DNA of 46,399 bases from Pseudomonadales bacterium (GCA_007130155.1 SLTB01000069.1:1-46399), one strand, 5' to 3'. Positions 27,108 to 36,225 are shown, counted from the first letter of the stretch. The notes: generated from the letters alone by a model not told the origin. A program made the numbers and translations.

Positions 27108-27680
27108 TCACCACATCAGATCATCGGGGATGGGCTTGTCCGCATAGGGGTCGTCCTCCGCGGCCCCTTCCTGACGCATGGGATGCAGCGATACCGCTGA
27201 GTTGGGATCGATTTCACAAAGCCGCTCGAACACCTCACGCCGCACCACCTCGAAACGCTCGCCCGCACGCACCACGCCCATCTGCCCAGCGCTCAATCCA
27301 TCGAGCAGTTCCCTGGTAACGTAGATTCGCTTCACCTTCTTGCCATGCACGAAATTGTAGGCAATCTCGCCTTTAGAGCGCGGTTCCCGTCGGCGATCGA
27401 TGATCTGCGCCACCTGCGCCTTCAGCGCACTACGCTCTTCATTCAGACGCTTTTTGCGGGCTGCTTCCTTATCCCTTTCGGATCGGGCCCTGAGCGCCGC
27501 CTCCGCGCGGACGCGCGCCGTGTCCTGTGCGACTGCCGTAGCAGGGTCGGCCTTGCCTCGGCTCTTGCGTGCCTTCTTCGCCTGCTTGGCCCCGGCCCGC
27601 TGCTCCCGCTTGGCATCTGACACCTTGCGCTCATCAACCAGTCCGAGCTTCAGGAGCTGGTCACGTACCGACTGACTCAT
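27108..27680 (-). CDS. yaiL: DUF2058 family protein (YaiL)
   Basis: 190 residues. It matches the YaiL family: a start with SQSVRDQLLKLGLVD, a long Lys/Arg/Ala-rich helical stretch with probable coiled coil (about 20-100), KKVKRIYVTRELLDGLSAGQMGVV, and the characteristic end DDPYADKPIPDDLMW. The family is annotated as nucleoprotein or polynucleotide-associated; the molecular role is unknown. The ATG directly abuts the stop of the methyltransferase gene (TGAATG), so the two are likely cotranscribed. Confidence 0.9.
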   Translation of the reverse strand: MSQSVRDQLLKLGLVDERKVSDAKREQRAGAKQAKKARKSRGKADPATAVAQDTARVRAEAALRARSERDKEAARKKRLNEERSALKAQVAQIIDRRREPRSKGEIAYNFVHGKKVKRIYVTRELLDGLSAGQMGVVRAGERFEVVRREVFERLCEIDPNSAVSLHPMRQEGAAEDDPYADKPIPDDLMW

Positions 27681-28346
27681 TCAATGACTCCCCGCCGGAC
27701 GCGCGTCGGCGCTGCTCATCACATCCGCTGCAGGCTCGCGTGCAGCCGTCAGCAGCGTCCAGTAACCGAAGAGATTTACAGGCTTGGTGTCGACCACCTC
27801 GAGATCATTGCGGGCAATGAATTCGTCGAGGGCAAAGTCGGGCCGGAACCCGAGCAACTGAGACAAGGGCGCCATGGCACGTTCGAAGGCACTGATCAGA
27901 AAATTCGCATGGCGGAAGTGATTAACGATATACAAACGTCCGCCAGGTTTGCAGACGCGCCGCATTTCGGCGATGACCCGCTCCGGTTCGGGCGCTACAG
28001 ACAGTACATACATGGCCACGACGTGATCGAAACTGGCATCGGGGAAACCCATGGCGCTGGCATCCATTTCGTGCAGATCCACGCCGGAAATGCCCAAGGC
28101 TTCGACTCGGGCGGTCGCACCCTCTATCATTTCCGGAGAAAGGTCGATTCCCGTCACTCGAACGTCCTGAGGATATTCAGGCAGCGAAAGGCCTGTCCCC
28201 ACACCCACTTCGAGCACATGCTGTCCAGGCAGGATACCCATCTGTTCGATGGCGAGCTTGCGCCCCTGGTGGAAGACCTTGCCAAAATAGCGATCATAGT
28301 GACGCGCGTAACGGCGGTAAACGGCCCTCACACCTTGGACATCCAT
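27681..28346 (-). CDS. SAM-dependent methyltransferase, PmtA-like (phospholipid N-methyltransferase family)
   Basis: 221 residues from the ATG at 28346, which has AGAGGAG six bases upstream; the earlier GTG at 28352 overlaps that site. The SAM-binding motif is VLEVGVGTGLSLPEY (44-58), followed by GIDLSPEM. The N-terminal YRRYARHYDRYFGKVFHQGR closely recalls bacterial phosphatidylethanolamine N-methyltransferase PmtA, which makes phosphatidylcholine. Related ubiquinone-type methyltransferases share parts of the fold, so the substrate is inferred. It is upstream of and coupled to yaiL. Confidence 0.75.
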   Translation of the reverse strand: MDVQGVRAVYRRYARHYDRYFGKVFHQGRKLAIEQMGILPGQHVLEVGVGTGLSLPEYPQDVRVTGIDLSPEMIEGATARVEALGISGVDLHEMDASAMGFPDASFDHVVAMYVLSVAPEPERVIAEMRRVCKPGGRLYIVNHFRHANFLISAFERAMAPLSQLLGFRPDFALDEFIARNDLEVVDTKPVNLFGYWTLLTAAREPAADVMSSADARPAGSH

Positions 28347-28642
28347 ACCCACTCCTCTGCTACTGCGTAACCAAGCCCCGACACTTGGCAGGCTAACCGA
28401 CGGGACCGGCCGAGGCCACCCAATAACGGCAACGGCACCAGCCCAAACCTGAAGGATGAGGTGGCCTATGAGCGCCTCTTAAACCAACGCGCGCCGCAAG
28501 CCCCTCTAAAAATGCCACCGATGATACCGCCCTCTGCCGCACGTGGAGAGGGCGCACTCTGGAGTCTGTCGGTCTTGCTGCTGATCTGGAGACATGACGC
28601 CCCAATCCGCTCCAAACAGACAGACTCCAGGTGGCCGAGGCC

Positions 28643-28906
28643 TCAGCCCCGGCGCAGCGAAGCCCCGCCTGCCTGCCGCGGCCGTTTGAGCCGGATTTCA
28701 AGTACATGGCCACTGGCTTCCGCCAACGACAGCAAGGTCTCCAACCGGGGCAGTCGGTCACCGGATTCCAGCCGGCTGACGGCCGCCTGCGTCAATCCAG
28801 CACGCGTCGCCAGCTCTCGCTGCGACAGCCGGGCACGACGCCGTGCCCGCGATACTTCTTCGGCGATCAGCCCCTCGAGGCTGTCTCCTGCCAATGCATC
28901 ACTCAT
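28643..28906 (-). CDS. XRE-family helix-turn-helix regulator
   Basis: 87 residues; a lambda-repressor-like DNA-binding domain covers about 18-72: SRARRRARLSQRELATRAG, then LTQAAVSRLESG as recognition helix, and RLETLLSLAEASG. Small proteins like this are often antitoxins (HipB or HigA type), but no toxin gene flanks it on either side: 290 bp below and 230 bp above are without recognisable genes. A good ribosome site (gagggagag) precedes the ATG. Its targets are unknown. Confidence 0.8.
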   Translation of the reverse strand: MSDALAGDSLEGLIAEEVSRARRRARLSQRELATRAGLTQAAVSRLESGDRLPRLETLLSLAEASGHVLEIRLKRPRQAGGASLRRG

Positions 28907-29135
28907 CTCTCTCCCTCTCGTGATCGATACCTGTCAGGTTGCTGAAAAATGCTTTCAGTCCGCTGTCGAGGAATACTGATCCAATCGTACCGATCCGATC
29001 AGAACACGCTTGGTCCGGCTTGGCCGGATGTGCACCAAGCTCCTGCCGGAGCAATGACTTCGATCATTACTCCGCGAACGGCACGTCCATGTGCCCAAGA
29101 ACCCCTCGCCAATCAGCGTATCCTTAACGGGGCCA

Positions 29136-30074
29136 TCATGACGCCCGTTGCTTGCTCCAGGCAGCCAGGCACGTCTGCGTGCGTTCCCAGGCGCCTACCT
29201 CCACATCCATGATGGACGCGTTGAAGTGGGTAACTCCCAGATCGGCGAACCGATCGAGGGCACCCATCAGCAGCGCTTCATCTCCAAGCACTGCCAAGTC
29301 TGCCGGTCCTGCCACACCCTCTCGATCCAGCATGGCTCGATACGAGGGCAACTGTCCGTATACGGTGAGATCCTGCGCCACCTGCTCCCGGGCCGCATCG
29401 GGATCTGCGACCACCGCCACCGGCAGAGCCATGATCACTTGGGGTCGGGGCTTGGCTGCAGCCTCAGCAGCGCGCAAAAGGCGCGGCAGGATATACTCCG
29501 CCAGCGTCCGCTCACCCACCATCCAAAGACTGGTCCCATCAGCGACTTCGCCGGCCAGCTGAAGCATTGCAGGACCCAGCGCAGCCAGCACCACCGACGG
29601 TGGTTCGGTCCCGGGCGTGACCAGCTGAATGCCGGTCACCTCGTACTCAGGGTTGGCGACCGCCACACGCTCGCCCCGTAGCAGTGGCAGCAGCACCTCG
29701 AGGTAGGCCCGCATGTGTGCCGCGGGTCTTGCGTAGGACAGGCCAAGCATATCCTCGATGAGCACTTTGTGGCTGAGCCCGATGCCCAGGGTGAATCGAT
29801 TGCCTGTCATGGCGGCGCTGGTCAACGCCTGCTGCGCCAGGGCCATGGGATGACGTGGATAAGTTGGTGTCACCGCGGTACCGACACCAATACCTGGCAC
29901 CTCACGACCAATGAGGCCGAGTACCGCGACCGCATCAAAGGAGAACGTGTGCGCCATCCAGAGATCGTCCAGACCCGCTGCTTCCAGCTCGCGAGCACGC
30001 TCCACATAAGCCTCGATCGGCTGTGGCGCTTCCGCTCCCGACATCACGCCTAACCGCATCGAATCGCCGCCCAT
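29136..30074 (-). CDS. LLM-class F420-dependent oxidoreductase (MSMEG_4879-type)
   Basis: 312 residues, a luciferase-like TIM barrel. VGTAVTPTYPRHPMALAQQALTSAA, TLGIGLSHKVLIEDMLGLSY and VLAALGPAMLQLAGEVADGTSLWM follow the family around MSMEG_4879 (TIGR03564), regarded as F420-dependent. The gene diverges from npdG, which makes F420H2 from NADPH, so functional coupling is likely. The start is either the ATG at 30074 or the in-frame ATG at 30059 (MRLGVMSG), which matches family starts better; neither has a strong ribosome site. Substrate unknown. Confidence 0.83.
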   Translation of the reverse strand: MGGDSMRLGVMSGAEAPQPIEAYVERARELEAAGLDDLWMAHTFSFDAVAVLGLIGREVPGIGVGTAVTPTYPRHPMALAQQALTSAAMTGNRFTLGIGLSHKVLIEDMLGLSYARPAAHMRAYLEVLLPLLRGERVAVANPEYEVTGIQLVTPGTEPPSVVLAALGPAMLQLAGEVADGTSLWMVGERTLAEYILPRLLRAAEAAAKPRPQVIMALPVAVVADPDAAREQVAQDLTVYGQLPSYRAMLDREGVAGPADLAVLGDEALLMGALDRFADLGVTHFNASIMDVEVGAWERTQTCLAAWSKQRAS

Positions 30075-30538
30075 GACACCCAGTCAGATGCGGATTACGG
30101 CAGTGCGAGGCCCCCGGGTCAAGTTGAGACCCGCCGACCCGAGCCTATGAGACCATGGTTGTGTTGGCGCAGGTGCCAGTTCCGGCCAGTTCCTCCCGCC
30201 AGGCTGCGCCATCTCATGCTGCTATCCATTGGCCGCGGCGGTGCATTTGGGGAATAATGCGCCGCGCTCCGATGGCTACGGCCAGCTCTCGAGAGGATGA
30301 ACCTGAGAATGGACCGGCCTGCGAGCTCAGATTAGTAAAGCGACGCCAATCCAATACACCGTGGAAGCTGTCTTGTCCGCGAAGCGATGCGCGACGCGTG
30401 GGTCAGCCATCCGTCATTGACAGCAGCCGAAAGCGTTGCCGCGGGAGCAGGTCATCCTGACAGTAGCGCTGTCCGATCCGGATCACGCACGAACGAATTC
30501 ACGGGCATTTCCCAAGTCATCAGCACAGGGAGCACTTC
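30075..30538. other. Divergent control region between an LLM gene and the F420 operon
   Basis: 464 bp that should hold the promoters of both the LLM gene (leftward) and npdG-cofE-cofD-cofC-fbiC (rightward). TTGACA at about 30419 is a good -35 but has no matching -10 at 16-18 bp, so I do not call a promoter. AGGGAG before the npdG ATG is a clear ribosome site. No gene or RNA is supported. Confidence 0.4.
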
Positions 30539-31204
30539 ATGGCGAACGAAACCATTGCCATCCTCGGCGGCACCGGCGATCTCGGTACCGGTCTTGCCAT
30601 TCGCTGGTCCCGCGCGGGCCATCGCATCATCATCGGCTCAAGGACGCTGGAAAAGGCGCAAGCTGCCGTTGCCGCGCTGGCAGAAGTCAGCCCGGATACC
30701 CCCGCAGAGGCCATGGCCAATGTCGACGCGGCCGCCGCTGGCGATGTCGTGGTCCTCACCGTGCCCTTCGCCCATCAGATCTCGACCCTGGAATCGGTCA
30801 AGCCCCACCTGGCAGGCAAGATCCTCATCGACGTGACCGTGCCGTTGATGCCACCCAAGGTCGGCACGGTGCAACTGCCCGCAGAGGGCTGCGCCGCCAA
30901 ACGCGCCCAGGACTTCCTTGGCGAGGAGGTGCACGTGGTGTCAGCCTTCCAGAACATCGCCGCAGATCTACTGCAGGATCCGGCCTTGGCCATTGAATGC
31001 GACGTACTGGTCGCCGGCAACAGCAAGGAAGCGCGCCAGCGGGTGATCGATCTTGCTGCCGAGGCTGGCATGAACGGCTGGCACGCTGGCCCCATCGCCA
31101 ACTCGGCGGCAGCTGAAGCCCTCACCTCCATCCTCATCCAGATCAACCGCCAAGGCGTGCTCTCCCACTCCGGGATCAAGATCGTCGGCCAGGATGCACA
31201 CTGA
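30539..31204 (+). CDS. npdG: NADPH-dependent F420 reductase (F420H2:NADP+ oxidoreductase)
   Basis: 221 residues. It transfers hydride between NADP(H) and F420. The Rossmann motif is AILGGTGDLGTGLA (7-20) followed by IGSRTLEKA, whose Ser-Arg favours the NADP phosphate. VVVLTVPFAHQ, VTVPLMPPKVG and VSAFQNIAADLL are family signatures (TIGR01915, Fno/NpdG). The length is normal. The ATG follows agggag. It is the first gene of the F420 operon and ends 2 bp before cofE, so cofactor synthesis and reduction are encoded together. Confidence 0.92.
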   Translation: MANETIAILGGTGDLGTGLAIRWSRAGHRIIIGSRTLEKAQAAVAALAEVSPDTPAEAMANVDAAAAGDVVVLTVPFAHQISTLESVKPHLAGKILIDVTVPLMPPKVGTVQLPAEGCAAKRAQDFLGEEVHVVSAFQNIAADLLQDPALAIECDVLVAGNSKEARQRVIDLAAEAGMNGWHAGPIANSAAAEALTSILIQINRQGVLSHSGIKIVGQDAH

Positions 31205-31206
31205 GC

Positions 31207-31983
31207 ATGCCCGGACACCTTGAGATTCTGGCACTCCCAGGCATCCCCCAGGTCCGTTCGGGGGATGACCTGGCCAAGCTTCTGCTCGACGCCATGAAGG
31301 CCGCAGGGCTGCGCCTGCAGCTCGGAGACGTCATCGTGCTGGCCCAGAAGATCGTCTCCAAGGCCGAGGGACGCACGGTGCGCCTCGCTGAGGTGGAACC
31401 CGGCGACGAGGCCAGACAACTCGCAGCGGATACGGGCAAGGACGCACGCCTGGTGCAACTGATCCTCGATGAGTCCAAGGATGTGGTCCGGGTTCGCAAA
31501 GGCGCACCAGGCGTCATCGTGGTCGAGCACCGCAGGGGCTGGATCCACGCCAACGCCGGAATCGACCAGTCCAACGTCAACTCCGGTGACCCGGGACAGT
31601 GGGCACTCCTACTGCCCGAGGACCCGGATGCCTCTGCTGCCGCCCTGCGCGAAGCGCTCCATGAGCAGACCGGTGTCTGGGCCGGCGTCCTGATCAATGA
31701 CAGCTTCGGCCGCGCGTGGCGCGTGGGCACCTGCGGTATCGCGTTGGGCAGTGCGGGAATCACCACCGCCTGGGACCTGCGCGGCCAACCCGACATGTTC
31801 GGTCGGACGCTGGAGGTCACTGTCGTGGGCCGCGGCGATGAACTGGCTGCTGCAGCCAGCCTGGTCATGGGCCAGGCCGGCGAAGGCACGCCGGCCGTGC
31901 TCATTCGCGGACTCGCCAGCGAAAACAGTACTGCCACCGCCGCCGATCTCATACGTCCCCGCGAAGAAGACCTCTTCCGATGA
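31207..31983 (+). CDS. cofE: Coenzyme F420-0:L-glutamate ligase
   Basis: 258 residues. It adds glutamates to F420-0 (GTP-dependent). Motifs: VIVLAQKIVSKAEGR (42-56), HANAGIDQSN (114-123) and INDSFGRAWRVGTCGIALG (163-181), which form the nucleotide and metal site. The length equals stand-alone archaeal CofE; the ~200-residue C-terminal FMN-dependent reductase domain of mycobacterial FbiB is missing. Its stop overlaps the cofD start by 4 bp (ATGA). Confidence 0.93.
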   Translation: MPGHLEILALPGIPQVRSGDDLAKLLLDAMKAAGLRLQLGDVIVLAQKIVSKAEGRTVRLAEVEPGDEARQLAADTGKDARLVQLILDESKDVVRVRKGAPGVIVVEHRRGWIHANAGIDQSNVNSGDPGQWALLLPEDPDASAAALREALHEQTGVWAGVLINDSFGRAWRVGTCGIALGSAGITTAWDLRGQPDMFGRTLEVTVVGRGDELAAAASLVMGQAGEGTPAVLIRGLASENSTATAADLIRPREEDLFR

Positions 31984-32951
31984 CCCAGCCGATCCGCCGC
32001 ATCCTGGCGCTTACGGGCGGTGTCGGCGGCGCCAAGCTCGCGCTGGGCCTGGCAAACACCTTGAATCCCGGCCAGGTCACGTTTGTGGTCAATACCGGCG
32101 ATGACTTCGAGCACTTGGGGCTGCGCATCTGTCCGGATATCGACACCCTTCTCTACACCCTGTCCAACGAAGCCAATCCCGACACGGGATGGGGTCGGCG
32201 CAATGAGACTTGGCACTGTCTGGAGGCCCTCGGGCAACTCGGCGGCGAGACCTGGTTCAGACTTGGAGACCGGGATCTGGCGACTCACCTCATCCGGACG
32301 ACAGCGCTGACCGCTGGGGCTTCGTTGACGACCGTCACCCAAAGGCTGTCCGAGCGCCTCGGCATTCAGCACCCGGTCCTGCCCATGTGCGATCAGAATG
32401 TCGCGACCATGATCGGCAGCACCGCTGGCGAAATGGCTTTCCAGCACTACTTCGTCCGCGAGCGCTGTGCGCCGAATGTTACCGGCTTTCGTTTCCAAGG
32501 CAGCGAGCAGGCGACCCTGAGCCCAGCGCTCCAGGAACTGCTCACTGCTCCCGACCTTGACGGCATCTTGATCTGTCCGTCCAATCCTTTTCTGAGCGTC
32601 GACCCCATCCTGGCCGTACCCGGAATGCGGGCCGCACTGAAAGCAGCGCGCGCGCCGGTCGTCGCCATTTCACCGATCATCCAGGGTGCTGCCATCAAGG
32701 GTCCTACGGCAAAAATAATGGCGGAACTCGGTCTGCCCCAGGACGCCCTGGCCGTGGCCCGACACTATGGGGATCTGCTGGACGGATTCATTCTGGACAG
32801 CCACGATGCCAGCCTCCTTGAAGACGTTCGCGGGTCAGGGCTGGACGCTATCGCGACTCCTACACTCATGCTAACGTTGCAAGACAAAATGAATCTGGCG
32901 AAGGTCGCCGTGGATTTCGTCAACGAGATCACCACTTCCAACACTCCCTGA
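31980..32951 (+). CDS. cofD: F420-0 synthase: phospho-(carboxylate) transferase CofD/FbiA
   Basis: 323 residues. It transfers the phospholactate-type moiety from the GDP-activated precursor to FO. Motifs: LTGGVGGAKLALGL (11-24), VNTGDDFEHLGLRICPDIDT (37-56), CDQNVATMI, CPSNPFLSVDPIL and ISPIIQGAAIKGPTAKIM. These cover the whole CofD fold at normal length. It overlaps cofE by 4 bp and is followed after 32 bp by cofC, which makes its activated substrate. The native substrate could be 2-phospholactate, phosphoenolpyruvate or 3-phosphoglycerate derived. Confidence 0.94.
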   Translation: MTQPIRRILALTGGVGGAKLALGLANTLNPGQVTFVVNTGDDFEHLGLRICPDIDTLLYTLSNEANPDTGWGRRNETWHCLEALGQLGGETWFRLGDRDLATHLIRTTALTAGASLTTVTQRLSERLGIQHPVLPMCDQNVATMIGSTAGEMAFQHYFVRERCAPNVTGFRFQGSEQATLSPALQELLTAPDLDGILICPSNPFLSVDPILAVPGMRAALKAARAPVVAISPIIQGAAIKGPTAKIMAELGLPQDALAVARHYGDLLDGFILDSHDASLLEDVRGSGLDAIATPTLMLTLQDKMNLAKVAVDFVNEITTSNTP

Positions 32952-32983
32952 CATCACCCCCGGCCGGGAGGCTTGCTTACGTC

Positions 32984-33691
32984 GTGTGGGCCATCGTCCC
33001 CATCAAGCAATTCCAGTTCGCGAAGGCCCGCCTCGCACCGGTGCTCGATCCGGGCCAGCGTCGCGACCTGATGCGGGCCATGGCCATGGACGTGCTCGAA
33101 AGCCTGGCCGCGACCCGCGGCATCGAGCGCATCGTGGTGGTGTCCCGGGAGCCTGCAGTCACAGCACTCGCAGCGGAAGTCGGCGCCAGCGTCCTGCTCG
33201 AGAAGGACGGCGGCGGGCTCAACGCTGCTGTTGCCCAGGGTGCCAGGCTGGCACTGGAAGCCGGCGCACCGGGCATACTGATCGTCCACGGCGATCTGCC
33301 CCTGGCCAACTCCGAGGCTTTCAGCGCCGTGCTCGCATCCCACGCCGCAACACCCGCCGTCACGCTGGTCACTGACACTGAAGGTCAAGGCACCAACTGC
33401 CTTGCCTGTTCACCGCCGGACGTCATCCCCTTTCTCTTCGGTCGCCAGAGTTGTGCCGCGCACGTGGCCGCCGCACGAAGCAAGGGTCTCAATGCAGTGG
33501 TCATTACGTCGCCAACGCTCAGTCTGGACGTGGATTCGCCAGCAGATCTCGAGACCCTGCTGGCCTGCGAGCATGGCGGCCGTTCGGTAGCGTTCCTGCG
33601 CAGCTCCGGTATAGCATCGCGGCTGGCGTTGGAGAGCGTCACGACACCTGCATCCGTGCAGGTATCCAATCCTATTGGGGGAAGTGCATGA
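32984..33691 (+). CDS. cofC: F420 precursor guanylyltransferase CofC/FbiD
   Basis: 235 residues, a small nucleotidyltransferase fold. WAIVPIKQFQFAKARLAPVL at the start, VVVSREPAV, ILIVHGDLPLA (metal and GTP site) and SLDVDSPADLETL at the end match CofC/FbiD. It condenses GTP with 2-phospholactate, phosphoenolpyruvate or 3-phosphoglycerate, depending on lineage. The start is GTG at 32984; gggagg lies about 12 bases upstream. The stop overlaps the fbiC start by 4 bp. The C-terminal ~35 residues (after DLETLLACEHG) extend beyond the usual end. Confidence 0.92.
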   Translation: MWAIVPIKQFQFAKARLAPVLDPGQRRDLMRAMAMDVLESLAATRGIERIVVVSREPAVTALAAEVGASVLLEKDGGGLNAAVAQGARLALEAGAPGILIVHGDLPLANSEAFSAVLASHAATPAVTLVTDTEGQGTNCLACSPPDVIPFLFGRQSCAAHVAAARSKGLNAVVITSPTLSLDVDSPADLETLLACEHGGRSVAFLRSSGIASRLALESVTTPASVQVSNPIGGSA

Positions 33692-36225
33692 GAGCAGACA
33701 GCGCAGCCATCACGGCTCGGGCCCTTGCCGGTACGCGGCCTTCGCATGCCGAAGCCATGAGCCTGGCCACAGAGGACGATGTAGCGGCCCTGATGAGCAC
33801 CGCCGCGACCCTGCGCGACGGCGGCTTCGGCAGCTTGGTCACCTATTCGAGAAAGGTGTTCATTCCGCTGACCCAGCTCTGCAGGGACGTCTGTCACTAT
33901 TGCACCTTCGCCACCACACCCCGCAACCTCGATCGTCCCTACCTCTCCATCGAGCAGGTGGTGGAAATCGCCCGTCAGGGTGCCGCGGCCGGCTGCCGGG
34001 AAGCCTTGTTCACTCTCGGTGAGAAGCCGGAACTTCGCTACCGCGCAGCCCGTGAGGCTCTCGCCGAAATGGGCTACGACAGCACCGTGGATTACCTGGA
34101 GGCCGCCGCCCGAGCGGTATTCGAACAGACGGGCCTGCTGCCCCATCTGAATCCCGGCAATCTGACGGCAGAGGAGTTTGCCCGCCTTCGTAAGGTGTCG
34201 GCGTCCATGGGCATCATGCTCGAGTCCGCTTCCGACCGGCTCACCGAAAAGGGCATGCCTCACCATGGCTCGCCCGATAAAGTTCCTGCGGTGCGGCTCG
34301 CGACCCTGGACGAAGCCGGCATCGCCAAGGTGCCGTTCACCACAGGCATCCTGATCGGCATTGGCGAAACCCGTGCCGAACGCATCGAGTCACTGCTCGC
34401 CATCCGCGACAGTCACGATCGCCATGGTCACATCCAGGAGATCATCGTCCAAAATTTCCGGGCCAAGCCCGGGACCAGGATGGCCAGCGCCCCGGAGCCG
34501 GACCTGGAGGAGATGCTATGGACCCTGGCCGTGACGCGCATCATCTTCGGCCCGACCATGAGTCTGCAGGCGCCCCCCAACCTGAGCCCGGGCGTTCTGC
34601 CACGGCTGGTGGATGCGGGCATCAACGATTGGGGCGGCGTGTCGCCGGTGACGCCCGACTACGTGAATCCGGAAGCCCCCTGGCCGCATCTCGAACAGCT
34701 TGCCCGCGAAACCTACAGCGCCGGCAAACTGCTGCACGAGCGTCTGACCATCTACCCACGCTACGCTCAGCACCACGGCGTCTGGCTCGATCCCGCGCTG
34801 CAGACAGCAGTTCTGAGGCAGATCGACGCCGAGGGGCTGCCGCGCACCGACGACTGGACGCCGGGTGCCGACGTCGACCCGCCCGCTGCCGATCTCGAAC
34901 GCATCGGTCGCCAACCCGATCCGAGGCGGGTGAGCCAGGCGCTAATGGGCATCCTTGGTCGCGCTGCAGACGGAGAGCGCCTCGAAGAGGCGGACATCGT
35001 CACCCTGTTCGCTGCCCGCGGCGAGGATTTCGCTGCCGTGTGTACCGCCGCCAACGCCCTCAGGAAAAAGGTGAAAGGCGACGAGGTCAGCTTCTGCGTC
35101 AATCGCAACATCAACTACACCAACGTCTGCTACTTCAAATGCCAGTTCTGTGCGTTCTCCAAGGGCAAGCTGTCCGAGAACCTGCGCGGCCGCCCCTACG
35201 ACCTCGACATCGAGGAAATCCAGCGCCGGGTCAAGGAAGCCTGGAACCGGGGCGCCACCGAAGTGTGCATGCAGGGCGGCATCCATCCGGAATATACCGG
35301 TGACACCTACCTGACCATCGTCAAAGCGGTGAAGGAAGTCTGTCCAGACATCCACGTTCACGCCTTCACCCCGCTGGAAATCTGGCAGGGTGCGGCCACT
35401 CTGGGCATGGAGATCACGCCGTACCTGGAGCGCCTGAAGGCCGCCGGTCTCGGCACCCTGCCGGGAACCGCTGCGGAGATCCTGGACGACGAAGTGCGGG
35501 CCATAATCTGCCCCGACAAGATCAACACGGCTCAATGGCTGCAGGTGATGGAAGCCGCGCACAACGTCGGCATCCACACCACGTCCACGATCATGTACGG
35601 CCACGTGGATCGACCGGAACACTGGGCCCGCCACCTGCTGCGCGTCCGTGACCTGCAGGCGAAGACTCACGGTTTCACCGAACTGGTGCCGCTGCCTTTC
35701 GTCCACATGGAGGCACCGATCTATCTCAAAGGCCAGGCCCGCAAGGGGCCGACCTTCCGCGAGGCCGTGCTCATGCACGCGGTGGCAAGACTGGTGCTGC
35801 ATCCCCTGATCGACAACATCCAGGCCTCGTGGGTGAAGATGGGTCATCTGGGCGTCAGCGCCTGTCTCAAGGCAGGCTGCAACGATCTCGGCGGCACATT
35901 GATGAATGAGACCATCACTCGCGCTGCAGGCGCTTCCCACGGGCAGGAAACCTCGCCGGCCCGCATGCGCGCAATGATCGAGGCCGAAGGTCGCAGCCCC
36001 CGACAGCGAGCTACGGACTATGGCCCAGTCAACAGCGAGCGGATCGCGGCCGGCCTCGGCGCTTCGGACCTCATCGCCGTCGTCAACACCCCAGCACGGC
36101 GCTATGAGCGCAAGCGCCGCCCGACGCTGCAGCGGCCAGGCCTCGAAAGCTCCGAGCCGCTGCCCTACACCGGCTTCCAGCCCGGCGTCGTCGAGCAGGA
36201 GTTCGTGGACGCCATGCACCTCTGA
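33688..36225 (+). CDS. fbiC: FO synthase, fused CofG-CofH (FbiC)
   Basis: 845 residues from the ATG at 33688, preceded by gggggaag; a longer frame begins inside cofC and is not used. It joins tyrosine and the pyrimidine 5-amino-6-ribitylaminouracil into the deazaflavin FO. Two radical-SAM modules are visible: CofG with CRDVCHYC (C65, C69, C72) and CofH with CYFKCQFC (C481, C485, C488). Further signs are GEKPELRY, MLESASDRL, MQGGIHPEYTGDTY and GTAAEILDDEVR. Fused FbiC is the actinobacterial form; archaea have separate proteins. Both Cys triads are intact. Confidence 0.96.
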   Translation: MRADSAAITARALAGTRPSHAEAMSLATEDDVAALMSTAATLRDGGFGSLVTYSRKVFIPLTQLCRDVCHYCTFATTPRNLDRPYLSIEQVVEIARQGAAAGCREALFTLGEKPELRYRAAREALAEMGYDSTVDYLEAAARAVFEQTGLLPHLNPGNLTAEEFARLRKVSASMGIMLESASDRLTEKGMPHHGSPDKVPAVRLATLDEAGIAKVPFTTGILIGIGETRAERIESLLAIRDSHDRHGHIQEIIVQNFRAKPGTRMASAPEPDLEEMLWTLAVTRIIFGPTMSLQAPPNLSPGVLPRLVDAGINDWGGVSPVTPDYVNPEAPWPHLEQLARETYSAGKLLHERLTIYPRYAQHHGVWLDPALQTAVLRQIDAEGLPRTDDWTPGADVDPPAADLERIGRQPDPRRVSQALMGILGRAADGERLEEADIVTLFAARGEDFAAVCTAANALRKKVKGDEVSFCVNRNINYTNVCYFKCQFCAFSKGKLSENLRGRPYDLDIEEIQRRVKEAWNRGATEVCMQGGIHPEYTGDTYLTIVKAVKEVCPDIHVHAFTPLEIWQGAATLGMEITPYLERLKAAGLGTLPGTAAEILDDEVRAIICPDKINTAQWLQVMEAAHNVGIHTTSTIMYGHVDRPEHWARHLLRVRDLQAKTHGFTELVPLPFVHMEAPIYLKGQARKGPTFREAVLMHAVARLVLHPLIDNIQASWVKMGHLGVSACLKAGCNDLGGTLMNETITRAAGASHGQETSPARMRAMIEAEGRSPRQRATDYGPVNSERIAAGLGASDLIAVVNTPARRYERKRRPTLQRPGLESSEPLPYTGFQPGVVEQEFVDAMHL

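Noticed and set aside
30400-30470. TTGACA at about 30419 as the F420 operon promoter
   Set aside because: No acceptable -10 occurs at 16-18 bp spacing, so the promoter position is left open.
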